60,710 nucleotides of DNA from Muribaculaceae bacterium (GTDB lineage: Bacteria > Bacteroidota > Bacteroidia > Bacteroidales > Muribaculaceae): the NCBI GenBank assembly GCA_022484565.1, contig JAKVKZ010000012.1, forward strand, positions 1 through 60,710, in the 5' to 3' direction. The notes under the pieces were generated by a model. That model ran no database searches, was not told where the DNA came from, and saw nothing but the letters and a program-made list of their open reading frames with translations. A program made the position numbers and the translations under genes. Positions 1 to 8,536 of the stretch are shown piece after piece; position 1 is the stretch's first letter; each line of letters starts with the position of its first letter.

Positions 1-1329
1 CACTGCATCTTCATTTGTTAGTTTATTATATCTTTCAAATGCTGCATTTCCTTTGTGTCCAGTGATACGTTTTATATCTTCCGCATTAATACCACGTTTT
101 AACATATTTGTTACATAGCTTCTTCGTGCTGTGTGTGTTCCTATCTTTTCGTATTTTTTACATTTCTTACTTTTATAAATTATTTGTTCATCAATTCCAG
201 CCATTTCGCCTAACTCCTTTACAAGTAAATTCATAGTCTTATTTGAAATGTTTGGTAATTTATATCCTTTTTCTACTTTGTATTTTTCTAATATTTCTCT
301 TACAATTGGTAATATGGGAATGTAAATATCTTTTTTAGTTTTTAATTGCTCTATTTCTATTACTTCAATTTCTTTGCCTGCTTCACCTTTTATGCTTTTA
401 AAGATAGCATTATTTAATTCTTGCATATCTTCATACCTTTGTCCTACCCAGCACTGCAAAACAAATAAATCTCTTACACTGCTTAAATTATAGGCTCTTT
501 CCTCTTTATTAAAATGCTGCATTGTATTTCCCCAAAGTGTTTCTGCTCTTAAATCTAAATCATAGATTCGTTTTATTTCATCTTCATTAAGTGTAATTTC
601 ATCTTCATTAATCTTTGCTTTAGGTAGTTTATATTCATTTATACCGCTTTTTGATAAATCTAATTTTTGCGGTACACATTCTCCAGCCGTTTTAATTACT
701 GCTAATAGTTGTAACATCTTATTTTTGATTGTTACTTTTTCGGGTAATTTATTTCCTTTTATTTTTGTTTTAGATATATATATCTCATACTCTTTGATTA
801 GATTTTTATCAATCATATCAAATGATAACTTTGATATTTTCTTAACTTCTTTCAACCACTTTGAAAATAGTTTTATTTGTGTGTAATATACTTCTTTTGT
901 TGTATGTGAATATTCATTGCTATCATTGATATGTTTATTATACCATTTAATAGCATCTTCTTCATTATTATTATGCTTCCTTATTGTCATATCCTTATAC
1001 ATATATTTGATTAGTACATTATGATAATTCGTTAGTTCGTTAGGGTTGCTGCAAATATAGTGTTTATATTCTGAAAATGTATCATTTAATTCTAATATTT
1101 TTTTATTCACAATCTCATTATTTAGATTATCCATTTCAGTTAACCTGTGACTTATATATGCTTCTTGCTTTGCTTTATTCCATTGGTCAGGGTAAACCTT
1201 TACTCCCGTTGGTAAATGATACTTCTTTCCGTTTATAATAACTATCATATAAATGTTAGTTGGTTTGTTGCTTTTGCAATCACGAAGATTAAAATTAGCT
1301 TTAATCTCATTGAAAAAATTTTGTAACAT
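1..1329 (-). CDS. Tyrosine recombinase/integrase, 3' end beyond window
   Basis: This is a phage/ICE-type site-specific integrase that catalyses strand exchange through a tyrosine nucleophile. From the ATG at 1329, 443 codons are open to the window edge. The N-terminal half is SAM-like and core-binding in character. The catalytic domain shows the first Arg in VGQRYEDM, the HTARRS box (His-x-x-Arg), a TGHKG box, and a Tyr nine residues after that His (in FERY), so nearly all catalytic residues are inside the window. The architecture fits Bacteroidetes transposon and genomic-island integrases. The gene is far more AT-rich than typA next door, which supports foreign origin. It reads leftward, so the element it belongs to lies to the left and its right end falls between here and typA. 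Only the extreme C-terminus is missing; nothing suggests it is broken. Confidence 0.9.
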   Translation of the reverse strand, partial: MLQNFFNEIKANFNLRDCKSNKPTNIYMIVIINGKKYHLPTGVKVYPDQWNKAKQEAYISHRLTEMDNLNNEIVNKKILELNDTFSEYKHYICSNPNELTNYHNVLIKYMYKDMTIRKHNNNEEDAIKWYNKHINDSNEYSHTTKEVYYTQIKLFSKWLKEVKKISKLSFDMIDKNLIKEYEIYISKTKIKGNKLPEKVTIKNKMLQLLAVIKTAGECVPQKLDLSKSGINEYKLPKAKINEDEITLNEDEIKRIYDLDLRAETLWGNTMQHFNKEERAYNLSSVRDLFVLQCWVGQRYEDMQELNNAIFKSIKGEAGKEIEVIEIEQLKTKKDIYIPILPIVREILEKYKVEKGYKLPNISNKTMNLLVKELGEMAGIDEQIIYKSKKCKKYEKIGTHTARRSYVTNMLKRGINAEDIKRITGHKGNAAFERYNKLTNEDAV

Positions 1330-1359
1330 ATTCTATAAATTAATTAGTTAGTATTAATT

Positions 1360-1411
1360 GTAGTCAAATTTGGTAGTCAAACTTGGTAGTCAAAAATTGT
1401 AGTCAAACTTG
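1360..1411. repeat. Four 13-bp direct repeats upstream of the integrase
   Basis: Four back-to-back 13-mers with core GTAGTCAAA start at 1360, 1373, 1386 and 1399. Copies two and four are identical (GTAGTCAAACTTG). They lie 31-82 bp upstream of the integrase start, at the presumed end of the element. Direct repeats there are usually arm-type integrase or excisionase binding sites, or autoregulatory sites; which of these is inferred. Confidence 0.8.
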
Positions 1412-1475
1412 ATTTTTGTACCTTTTTGGGCAAAAAACTACTACATAACTAATTTCTAAATAGCTATGAAACAAT

Positions 1476-1512
1476 ACAAAAACGCTTGACACCTCAAAAG
1501 AAGTATCAAGCG
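1476..1512 (-). terminator. Rho-independent terminator of typA
   Basis: Arms CGCTTGA and TCAAGCG enclose a loop with a few further pairs; on the minus strand the hairpin is followed by TTTTT. It lies just after the typA stop and belongs to the host side of the junction. Confidence 0.7.
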
Positions 1513-1559
1513 AAAAATATAAAATTATGAAACAAAGTGCTTTAGAGTACTCATCGGCA

Positions 1560-3383
1560 TTATTCATTACCTGCTGATGAGGGGGATTGGCGTGCTATGC
1601 GTTTACGCTCATTCTCGTCGAGGACGATTTTGCGCAGACGGATGTGATTAGGCGTTACCTCCACATATTCATCCTCTTTGATGTATTCGAGGGCTTCCTC
1701 AAGGCTGAATACGATAGGCGGAACAATCTTGGCCTTGTCGTCGGCACCTGATGCACGCATATTGGTAAGTTTCTTCGATTTCGTGACATTCACCACGATG
1801 TCGTTGTCCTTTGCATTCTCACCGACAACCTGTCCGGCATAAACCTCTTCCTGAGGGAAGATGAAGAAACGTCCACGATCCTGAAGTTTGTCGATTGCAT
1901 AAGCATAGGCTGTGCCGCCTTCCATGGCTATAAGTGAGCCGTTGGTACGGCGTACGATATCGCCTTTCCATGGTTCATAGCTGAGGAAGCGGTGCGACAT
2001 GATGGCTTCGCCTGCACTGCCAGTCATTACGTTAGTACGCAGACCGATTATGCCGCGCGAAGGAATGTGGAATTCAATGTGCAGACGGTCGCCCTGGGTT
2101 TCCATCGACACCATTTCACCTTTGCGGCGGGTGACCATATCAATTACCTTACTTGAATATGTTTCGGGAACATTGATTGCAAGCTGTTCGATTGGCTCGC
2201 ACTTTTTCCCGTCGATTTCCTTAATGATTACCTTAGGCTGACCAACCTGAAGTTCGTAGCCTTCACGACGCATGGTCTCGATAAGTACCGAAAGATGCAG
2301 CACACCACGGCCAAACACGTTCCAAGTGTCGTCGCGGTCGGTCTTTTCAACGCGCAATGCGAGATTTCGGTCGAGTTCGCGGCGGAGACGGTCGCCGATG
2401 TGGCGTGAAGTAACATATTTACCGTCGTGCCCGAAGAAAGGAGAGTCGTTGATGGTGAATGTCATGGACATTGTAGGCTCATCAATGGCAATACGTGGCA
2501 GAGGTTCGGGATTGTTAGGGTCGGCAACGGTGTCGCCGATTTCAAAGTTCTCGATGCCTACAAGGGCACAAATATCGCCTGACTTAACGCTTGCAACCTT
2601 TTGGCGGCCCATACCTACAAAGGTGTGGAGTTCCTTGATGCGCTGACGCTCAACTGAACCGTCCTTTTTGCAGACAGCCACTTCCATGTTCTCTTTCATC
2701 TCACCGCGATGCACGCGGCCAATGGCGATACGTCCAACATACGATGAGAAGTCGAGCGAAGTGATAAGCATTTGCGCGTCGCCTTCGAGCATCTTAGGCT
2801 CAGGTATGTATTCAATGATGGCATCAAGCACAGCATTGATGTTGTCGGTGGGTTTTTGCCAGTCATTGCTCATCCAACCCTGTTTGGCCGAGCCGAACAC
2901 GGTGGGGAAGTCAAGCTGGTCCTCGTTGGCATTGAGGTTGCACATGAGGTCGAACACCATTTCCTGAACTGAATCAGGGCGGCAGTTCGGCTTGTCAACC
3001 TTATTTACGACGAGAATTGGCTTTAAGCCCATCTGCAATGCCTTTTGGAGCACGAAACGGGTTTGTGGCATAGGTCCTTCAAAGGCATCAACGAGCAAGA
3101 GGCAGCCATCGGCCATGTTGAGCACACGCTCAACCTCGCCGCCGAAATCCGAGTGTCCCGGGGTGTCGATGATGTTGATTTTGTAGCCTTTGTATTGAAT
3201 AGAGACGTTTTTAGAGAGGATAGTAATACCTCTTTCACGCTCCAAATCGTTATTGTCGAGCATCAATTCGCCCGTTTTCTGGTTGTCGCGGAAGAGCTTG
3301 CCCGCGAGTAACATCTTATCAACTAACGTTGTCTTGCCATGGTCAACATGTGCGATAATGGCAACATTCCTTATTTTCTGCAT
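1560..3383 (-). CDS. typA: Ribosome-associated GTPase TypA/BipA
   Basis: This is a translational GTPase of the EF-G/LepA superfamily that acts on the ribosome and affects 50S maturation and stress growth. The 607-aa product has the usual BipA length. Visible G motifs are AHVDHGKTT (G1) near residue 10, RGITI (G2), DTPGH (G3), NKVD (G4) and GSAK (G5), followed by domain II, EF-G-like domains III and V, and the lysine-rich BipA C-terminal region. The start at 3383 is preferred over an upstream in-frame start because a -7 element (TACCTTTG, minus strand, 3414-3421) overlaps the upstream one. The gene is divergent from rpsO, a gene pair I recall as common in Bacteroidales. No defects seen. Confidence 0.97.
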   Translation of the reverse strand: MQKIRNVAIIAHVDHGKTTLVDKMLLAGKLFRDNQKTGELMLDNNDLERERGITILSKNVSIQYKGYKINIIDTPGHSDFGGEVERVLNMADGCLLLVDAFEGPMPQTRFVLQKALQMGLKPILVVNKVDKPNCRPDSVQEMVFDLMCNLNANEDQLDFPTVFGSAKQGWMSNDWQKPTDNINAVLDAIIEYIPEPKMLEGDAQMLITSLDFSSYVGRIAIGRVHRGEMKENMEVAVCKKDGSVERQRIKELHTFVGMGRQKVASVKSGDICALVGIENFEIGDTVADPNNPEPLPRIAIDEPTMSMTFTINDSPFFGHDGKYVTSRHIGDRLRRELDRNLALRVEKTDRDDTWNVFGRGVLHLSVLIETMRREGYELQVGQPKVIIKEIDGKKCEPIEQLAINVPETYSSKVIDMVTRRKGEMVSMETQGDRLHIEFHIPSRGIIGLRTNVMTGSAGEAIMSHRFLSYEPWKGDIVRRTNGSLIAMEGGTAYAYAIDKLQDRGRFFIFPQEEVYAGQVVGENAKDNDIVVNVTKSKKLTNMRASGADDKAKIVPPIVFSLEEALEYIKEDEYVEVTPNHIRLRKIVLDENERKRIARQSPSSAGNE

Positions 3384-3413
3384 ATAATAAATTAAACCTA
3401 TCTTAACGAGGTG

Positions 3414-3421
3414 CAAAGGTA
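3414..3421 (-). promoter_or_regulatory. -7 element of typA promoter
   Basis: The minus strand reads TACCTTTG, matching Bacteroidetes TAnnTTTG, about 30 nt upstream of the chosen typA start. Confidence 0.7.
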
Positions 3422-3494
3422 GTGATTAATCTGCAAAAAGCGGCGGTTTTTCTGATTTTTCTTTGCAAAGTAATGAAAATAAGAAAATAATGAC

Positions 3495-3502
3495 TATCTT
3501 TG
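3495..3502 (+). promoter_or_regulatory. -7 element of rpsO promoter
   Basis: TATCTTTG lies 36 nt upstream of the rpsO ATG. No clear -33 TTTG at the usual spacing was found. Its position rules out translation from more upstream in-frame starts. Confidence 0.7.
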
Positions 3503-3537
3503 CAGACCAAATTATTAACAAAATAAAAAGTAAAAGA

Positions 3538-3807
3538 ATGTATTTAGATTCTGAAAAGAAGAAAGAGATCTTCGGAAATTACGGGTCGGGCAATACTGAT
3601 ACTGGGTCCCCCGAGAGCCAGATTGCATTATTCTCATTCCGTATTTCCCATTTGACTGAGCATCTCAAGTCAAATCACAAGGACAATACAACTGGACGTG
3701 CAATGATGAAGCTTATCGGTAAACGTCGTCGTTTGTTGGATTATCTTAAGAGAACCGACATCACACGTTATCGTGCCATCGTTGAGAAGCTCGGCTTGCG
3801 TAAGTAA
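3538..3807 (+). CDS. rpsO: 30S ribosomal protein S15
   Basis: This is the primary 16S rRNA-binding protein of the 30S platform. At 89 aa it matches the family length, with the typical MYLDSEKKKEIF start, the TGSPESQIALFS motif, LTEHLKSNHKD and the C-terminal RYRAIVEKLGLRK. The ATG at 3538 was chosen because it gives the conserved S15 N-terminus and follows the -7 element at 3495-3502. It is a single gene closed by its own terminator at 3841-3877. Confidence 0.98.
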   Translation: MYLDSEKKKEIFGNYGSGNTDTGSPESQIALFSFRISHLTEHLKSNHKDNTTGRAMMKLIGKRRRLLDYLKRTDITRYRAIVEKLGLRK

Positions 3808-3840
3808 TACGCGATAAGGTCGAACCCTTTCAAAATTTAG

Positions 3841-3877
3841 AGAGGCGCTGCTTGAATTTCAGGCGGCGCTTCTTTTG
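3841..3877 (+). terminator. Rho-independent terminator of rpsO
   Basis: An 11-bp stem (left 3841-3851, right 3863-3873, two G-U pairs) with an 11-nt loop is followed by a T-run. Confidence 0.8.
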
Positions 3878-3890
3878 TTATGCATCACAT

Positions 3891-3925
3891 GAAAAAAACA
3901 GGAGGAAACCATTGATTTCCTCCTG
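3891..3925 (-). terminator. Terminator of the T9SS-sorted protein gene
   Basis: Perfect 10-bp stem CAGGAGGAAA/TTTCCTCCTG with a 7-nt loop; on the minus strand it is followed by TTTTTTT. It serves the gene ending at 3951. Confidence 0.85.
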
Positions 3926-3950
3926 CATGATTTTATAGAGCTATATTTAA

Positions 3951-5387
3951 TTAGCGAACTATTACGGCCTTGGCTGAATTAGCAACGCGGACGATGTAAT
4001 ATCCGGCAGGCATTGAAACTTCACCGTTGGCAACAGTCGTAACGAGACGGCCTGCAACGTCGAAGATTTGAGCTTTGCCAGCGGCGCCAGCGATGTAGAT
4101 GTTGCCATTGGCAGCAAATACCTTGACATCAGCATTGTCGTTTACGCGGCAGATGCCAGTTGAGATTGCAGTGTAATCTGTGGCTTGGATTTGGAGTGTG
4201 CCCTTGTAAGTAGAAACGAAACCAGTGACATCATAATTGCCAGATTTAGGGATAGCAACGCCATAAGCAGCATAAGCAGCTACAGAATCAGTTCCGATGC
4301 TGATTTTAGCGTTTTTAGCGTCAACACTGTCAACCTTAGCAGACTTGATGATTACGTATTGGTTGAGCATAGTGGAATCAATAGCAGAAATGGCGACTGC
4401 CTTAGGAGCAACAGTTGTGCCAGCAACGCCAGCCTTGAATGTGCTTGCAACTGGGCTGCCAAATTCAGGAAGTTTGTTGTAAGTGGTCTTTGTGCCTACG
4501 ATGCCTGCAGGAATCTCATCACCATTCTTATAAGTTTGGCCAGTTTCACCATAAATTAAAGCTGCGCCTGTATTGTCCTGAACATAAAGTTGTGACTTTG
4601 TGGTGTTAGGATATTGGAATGCGACTGTTACAGGGTTAGCGAATTTGCATTGAGTGTTGTCGTCTGTTGCAAGGAATGCAGCGATGTTGGCAACTTCAGT
4701 CGGGAAAGTGTAAACTTCAGTGACAACATCACTTGCAACACTATTAAGGATAGCGACAGCTTTCACTGTAGTGTTTTTGCTGATAGTGATGGAATCAGCA
4801 TATAGAGTGGAAGTGGCTGAAGGTGCAGTGCCATCAGTGGTGTAGTAGATGGAAGCGCCTGTTGTAGCACTTGAGATAGCAAGTTTGAAAGGATTGATGT
4901 AGTTACCGCCAACAGCTGAGAATACAGGTGGCTGTGTACCAGCAGCAGCATAAGAAACTACAGTCATGTGAGCGATTTTATTTGTTTTTGTGGCTGTGAA
5001 AACTACAGAAGTTGCATCACCTGTCCAGATAGAGTCAGTCAAAGTACCGGAATCAGCAGTAATAGCTAATGTAGCATTAGAAGCGAATGTAATAGTTTTG
5101 ATTTTTTCACCATTGGTTGTTGCAACAGTGATTTTACCACCTGTGTAGAAGCGGAAATTCGCACCATTTGCATAAAATACAGCTGGATTCGAACCTGCTT
5201 TAGTATTGGTGACTGTTGCAATGCCAGATGTTAACACTGTTCCCACTGGGATCGTAACACTACTTGTTGGATTGGTGATAGTACTGTTCAATGAGTGTGG
5301 GTCACCGAAATCAAAAAATGAGGAAGTTGCGCTCGCGATGCCAACAGAGGCAACGAGAGCAAGAAGAGAAAGTAAAATCTTTTTCAT
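3951..5387 (-). CDS. Secreted protein with CHB_HEX-type domain and T9SS C-terminal sorting domain
   Basis: This 478-aa exported protein has a Sec signal peptide (MKKILLSLLALVASVGIASA). The N-terminal third is a low-complexity Ser/Thr/Ala/Val-rich beta region. Around residues 152-230 it has a chitobiase/beta-hexosaminidase C-terminal-like domain (features such as IYYTTDGTAPS, NTTVKAVAI). Next comes an OB-like region (about 235-400) and a last ~65 residues that look like a Por/T9SS type A sorting domain (IFDVAGRLV, MPAGYYIVRV, ending AVIVR). T9SS clients are exported across the outer membrane and the C-domain is removed or used for anchoring. No catalytic domain is visible, so an adhesive or carbohydrate-binding role is only a guess. 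It is monocistronic, with a terminator at 3891-3925 and a leader of about 160 nt from the promoter at 5552. Confidence 0.8.
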   Translation of the reverse strand: MKKILLSLLALVASVGIASATSSFFDFGDPHSLNSTITNPTSSVTIPVGTVLTSGIATVTNTKAGSNPAVFYANGANFRFYTGGKITVATTNGEKIKTITFASNATLAITADSGTLTDSIWTGDATSVVFTATKTNKIAHMTVVSYAAAGTQPPVFSAVGGNYINPFKLAISSATTGASIYYTTDGTAPSATSTLYADSITISKNTTVKAVAILNSVASDVVTEVYTFPTEVANIAAFLATDDNTQCKFANPVTVAFQYPNTTKSQLYVQDNTGAALIYGETGQTYKNGDEIPAGIVGTKTTYNKLPEFGSPVASTFKAGVAGTTVAPKAVAISAIDSTMLNQYVIIKSAKVDSVDAKNAKISIGTDSVAAYAAYGVAIPKSGNYDVTGFVSTYKGTLQIQATDYTAISTGICRVNDNADVKVFAANGNIYIAGAAGKAQIFDVAGRLVTTVANGEVSMPAGYYIVRVANSAKAVIVR

Positions 5388-5551
5388 ACGAAAATAAATT
5401 TAGTTATTAAAAATGATATTTATGCTAATATTCTATTTCAAATGTCGTAAAGATGATAATAGGTGATAAGAAGTAGCAAAATGAAGCTAAATCATGGTGC
5501 TTAATGTCAGTTTATTTCTCATCAATCATCGTTTTTCACCTTTGACCGATA

Positions 5552-5559
5552 CAAAAATA
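5552..5559 (-). promoter_or_regulatory. -7 element for the T9SS-client gene
   Basis: The minus strand reads TATTTTTG, with a TTG about 20 nt upstream. It predicts a leader of about 160 nt before the ATG at 5387. Confidence 0.6.
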
Positions 5560-5877
5560 GGAAATTTGTATTACAAAAGCAATACAAAAACGAAAAAAGA
5601 GAATTTCTTAAGATTTTTTAAAGACCCATTGCAGTAGCGACGCAATTTTGCAATGGAATGATTGGTAAAACTGAGAATTAAGGCTACGCTTGGCTGTACC
5701 ACCGTCACCCGTCAGTGTTTTCATTATAAATTTAAAGCAGATGAAAATAGTCTAATCGGGCGGTTTTTGATTTTAGGGTGGGACACTTTTTGCGAGGATA
5801 TTTACTTTAGATTCAATTAATTAAAAGTTAAAAAATGAAAAAACGCACAACTTTTTATACTTGTAAATGGTGCTGAT

Positions 5878-5976
5878 TTAGGGAAAAATTGCCAAGTCGA
5901 TGTGCTGAAGTGTGTGCGCAATAGCTGTGATTAAGTTGCACGAAAAATTTGAGATTATGATTGCATTTTTGTCCAT
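5878..5976 (-). CDS. Possible 32-aa small protein
   Basis: This short frame (start MDKNAIIISNF, Cys-containing, mostly hydrophobic middle) begins about 18 nt after a perfect -7 element (TATATTTG, minus strand, 5994-6001). I do not recognise the peptide. The transcript could equally be a small RNA, or the frame could be chance. The promoter is the stronger evidence; coding is weakly supported. Confidence 0.25.
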   Translation of the reverse strand: MDKNAIIISNFSCNLITAIAHTLQHIDLAIFP

Positions 5977-6077
5977 ATCGCTTTTTTTACCTGCAAATAT
6001 AATGCCTATATGGGCAAATTTCCTGCCTATTGAAGATAAAAATTCATAAGGTGTGACGGATTTATTCAGCTATTTTA

Positions 6078-6680
6078 CTATTTGTCGGGGAACTGGCGGA
6101 AATATTCTTCGCAAGTAGCTTCAAGTTCGGCATACCAAGCCTCGCCGAAACGGCGGATGAGAGGCTCGCGGAGGAACTTGTAGAGGCGAATGCCCTGCTT
6201 GCGGCCAAGCACTTCGGCTGCATGGCAGATGCTCCAATGATGATAATTCACGGTGGTGCATGAGGCATATTCCGTAAGGCGGACGGGGTAGAGGTGGCAT
6301 GAAATGGGCTTATAGAAATCAATTCGGCCCTCGCGGTAGGCACGCTCAATGGCGCATTGGCACATGCCGCCAGGAGCATAGCAGGAGAAGACGCAATTTT
6401 TGCCGTCGATGATTGAAGTGACCAAATCGCCCTCCTCATCCAGATAGCACACGCCGTTGGCCTTGATTTCCTCTTTGGCACGCGGAAGCAAGTCATCCCA
6501 CACTTCAGGAAGGATTTTCTTCAAAATTTCATATTCATCCTTAGTGACCGGCGCACCGGCATCACCCTCGATGCAGCACGCACCGAGACATTTGGAAAGG
6601 TCGCAGCAGAAATAACGTTCAACCACGTCGAGACTTACAAGTGCATTTTGAATTTGCAGCATGGCTTTTTCTTTGTCCAT
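6078..6680 (-). CDS. DUF3109 family cysteine-cluster protein
   Basis: This 200-aa cytosolic protein belongs to the DUF3109 family. It carries the family pattern CCDLSKCLGACCIEGDAGAP near the N-terminus and further Cys (CVFSCY, GGMCQCAIE, ISCHLYP), suggesting a metal or Fe-S centre; the biochemical role is unknown. The start at 6680 (MDKEKAMLQIQ) is preferred over a more upstream in-frame ATG because a good promoter (-7 TACCTTTG at 6698-6705, TTG 20 nt further up) overlaps the upstream start. It follows the GT39-like gene by 56 bp but has its own promoter. Confidence 0.85.
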   Translation of the reverse strand: MDKEKAMLQIQNALVSLDVVERYFCCDLSKCLGACCIEGDAGAPVTKDEYEILKKILPEVWDDLLPRAKEEIKANGVCYLDEEGDLVTSIIDGKNCVFSCYAPGGMCQCAIERAYREGRIDFYKPISCHLYPVRLTEYASCTTVNYHHWSICHAAEVLGRKQGIRLYKFLREPLIRRFGEAWYAELEATCEEYFRQFPDK

Positions 6681-6697
6681 ATCAGATTGATTAGTGG

Positions 6698-6705
6698 CAA
6701 AGGTA
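6698..6705 (-). promoter_or_regulatory. -7 element of the DUF3109 gene
   Basis: Minus-strand TACCTTTG with a TTG box 20 nt upstream, close to the consensus spacing. Confidence 0.65.
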
Positions 6706-6736
6706 TGCAAATTTTACAGGCTTTGCAAGTATTGGC

Positions 6737-8371
6737 CTATTTGCGGGTGAGGAGTGAGGCATCGTAGATGAATTCCGGGCGATATTGCCATGAACCCTTT
6801 GAACGCATATTGTTGTCGAAATGGCCTATCGGCGAGATATTGACCTTGGAGCGCAACTGTGCGGGAATATCCTTAGCGGCATCGCCATGGGTGAGAATGA
6901 CGGCTGGAAGGACCCGCATGACGGAATCAGTGTTGGTGAGGTTGATAGGGCGGATGCAGCGGTGGGCCTCATAAACAATCTCGATGCGCAACGGCTGGCC
7001 ATTCACATAGAAGAAAGGCACTCCACGCAACTTAGGCATGGAGCGGGTGGCGGAAATGCTGTGGAAATCGCGGTTGTTCGCCACATCACCTACAAAAGGC
7101 ATGATTGCGGCTTCGGCAAAGAGGAAAAGGGCAACGATACAATAGACGAAATGGAAGGCATGTTTGCGGTAGGCCGCCAAAAAGATGTAGCAAGCGATAA
7201 CACCGATGATGCTGCCGATGATGATGAACGATTCAAGAGTGATGTAGCCCGGGAGGAAAACGAACCACCAGCCGGCTACAGGAATCAGCAGACAGACAAC
7301 ACCGATGAGGCAGGCATTGGTGCGGAACAGAAGCCTATCGGCACGCGAGGAAATTTCGGAATGCCAATATGTGAAGATAAAGCCAATGAGATAGGCGCAG
7401 GGAATGAGGGTGGGGAGGAGATAACGCTTTTTCTTTTCGGGGAAACAGGAAAGCAGGACAATCTGCACGGCAAGCCACAGAAAGACGAACAGATATTCAC
7501 GCTTTAGAGTAATGCGCTTTTTCCAATAGGTCACGGCAAGGGCAGTTATTGTGAGCAAAGCCCAAACGCCCGTTTCGAGGAAGAATGACCAATAATAGTA
7601 CCACGGACGCACATTGTGATTGAGCCATGCCGATGATTCCTTGCCAAGCACAAAGCGGGAAATATCGGGATGAAACGCATAAATGTAAACGTACCACAGA
7701 CTGCCGATGGCGAGAAACAGCATAATCATGGCAATGAGCTGCAACGACCGATGAGGCTGCAATGGACGCTTATAGACCAGCATGGCGATAATGAACGGCA
7801 GAAGCAGGCCATAGAATGAAACTGGCCCTTTGCTCATGAACGACAATGCGAGGAAAACTCCGGCAAGCAATGCGTTGGGCCATGAATTGCGGGGCTTGGT
7901 GAATGTGGAGAAGATAAAATAGATAGCCCCCATCATGAAGGCATGGCAATAGATGTCCCATGAGGCAGTGCGCCCCATAAGCACTATATTATAGGAAGTG
8001 CAAAGAATGAGAGAGGAAATCCATGCGAAATCGTAGCTGTGGGTGATGTCGCGCCCCAAGAGGAAAAAGAACAGAATGAGCAATGATGCGGCAATTCCGG
8101 CAAAAGCACGCTGCAAAGCAAGATTGTCGGGCGAAAGCACTTCGGCAAAAGCGGTGAGCCAAGTAGGGAGGGGAGGCTTTTCAAGACGCAGGTCGCCATT
8201 CATTGTGGGAACAAGCCAATGGCCAGAATACACCATTTCGCGGGCAGTGACAATGTTGCGGCACTCCATTATGTCGGGATAAATAGTACTGTTGTTGACA
8301 AAGAACGTGAAAATGCACACCGCAAAAAGCAGTGTGGCACGAATGCGATTTTTGTGCGTCAAGAACTTCAT
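6737..8371 (-). CDS. GT39/ArnT-like integral membrane glycosyltransferase
   Basis: This 544-aa polytopic protein is of the PMT/ArnT superfamily, which transfers sugars from polyprenyl-phosphate donors on the periplasmic side. The first periplasmic loop carries the acidic signature (YPDIMECRN) and the family motif EKPPLPTWL. About 11-12 hydrophobic segments follow, then a soluble C-terminal periplasmic domain (from about residue 420, starting near AIMPFVGD). Typical acceptors are lipid A or proteins; the substrate here cannot be read from sequence. The start at 8371 was chosen because a -7 element (TATTTTTG, 8376-8383) lies between it and an in-frame ATG 21 bp upstream, giving a very short leader. 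DUF3109 follows downstream. Confidence 0.85.
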   Translation of the reverse strand: MKFLTHKNRIRATLLFAVCIFTFFVNNSTIYPDIMECRNIVTAREMVYSGHWLVPTMNGDLRLEKPPLPTWLTAFAEVLSPDNLALQRAFAGIAASLLILFFFLLGRDITHSYDFAWISSLILCTSYNIVLMGRTASWDIYCHAFMMGAIYFIFSTFTKPRNSWPNALLAGVFLALSFMSKGPVSFYGLLLPFIIAMLVYKRPLQPHRSLQLIAMIMLFLAIGSLWYVYIYAFHPDISRFVLGKESSAWLNHNVRPWYYYWSFFLETGVWALLTITALAVTYWKKRITLKREYLFVFLWLAVQIVLLSCFPEKKKRYLLPTLIPCAYLIGFIFTYWHSEISSRADRLLFRTNACLIGVVCLLIPVAGWWFVFLPGYITLESFIIIGSIIGVIACYIFLAAYRKHAFHFVYCIVALFLFAEAAIMPFVGDVANNRDFHSISATRSMPKLRGVPFFYVNGQPLRIEIVYEAHRCIRPINLTNTDSVMRVLPAVILTHGDAAKDIPAQLRSKVNISPIGHFDNNMRSKGSWQYRPEFIYDASLLTRK

Positions 8372-8375
8372 AGCG

Positions 8376-8383
8376 CAAAAATA
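8376..8383 (-). promoter_or_regulatory. -7 element of the GT39-like gene
   Basis: The minus strand reads TATTTTTG directly before the chosen ATG at 8371. Confidence 0.55.
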
Positions 8384-8464
8384 GCGAATCATATAAGAAG
8401 GATTGATGCGGAAAAGTACTGAAAAATGTTCTATATTTCTTATTAATAAGGATTATAGAACAAA

Positions 8465-8498
8465 TTGCGCGCAGACTGGTCAAGAAGTCTGCGCGCAA
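8465..8498 (-). terminator. Strong hairpin terminator after the beta-helix lipoprotein gene
   Basis: Perfect 13-bp stem TTGCGCGCAGACT/AGTCTGCGCGCAA with an 8-nt loop, followed on the minus strand by TTTGTTCT. Confidence 0.75.
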
Positions 8499-8536
8499 CG
8501 AATAAAAGCCTATGAGAATTAATCTATTGCAGAAGT

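Larger units (their letters stand above)
5388..6077. other. 690-bp intergenic region
   Basis: This AT-rich stretch holds the promoter of the downstream T9SS-client gene (5552-5559), an 8-bp inverted repeat TTTGTATT/AATACAAA at about 5565-5588, a hairpin with arms CCATTGCA/TGCAATGG around 5627-5656, a second minus-strand -7 element (5994-6001) and a possible 32-codon frame behind it. I recognise no larger gene or known RNA. Confidence 0.5.
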
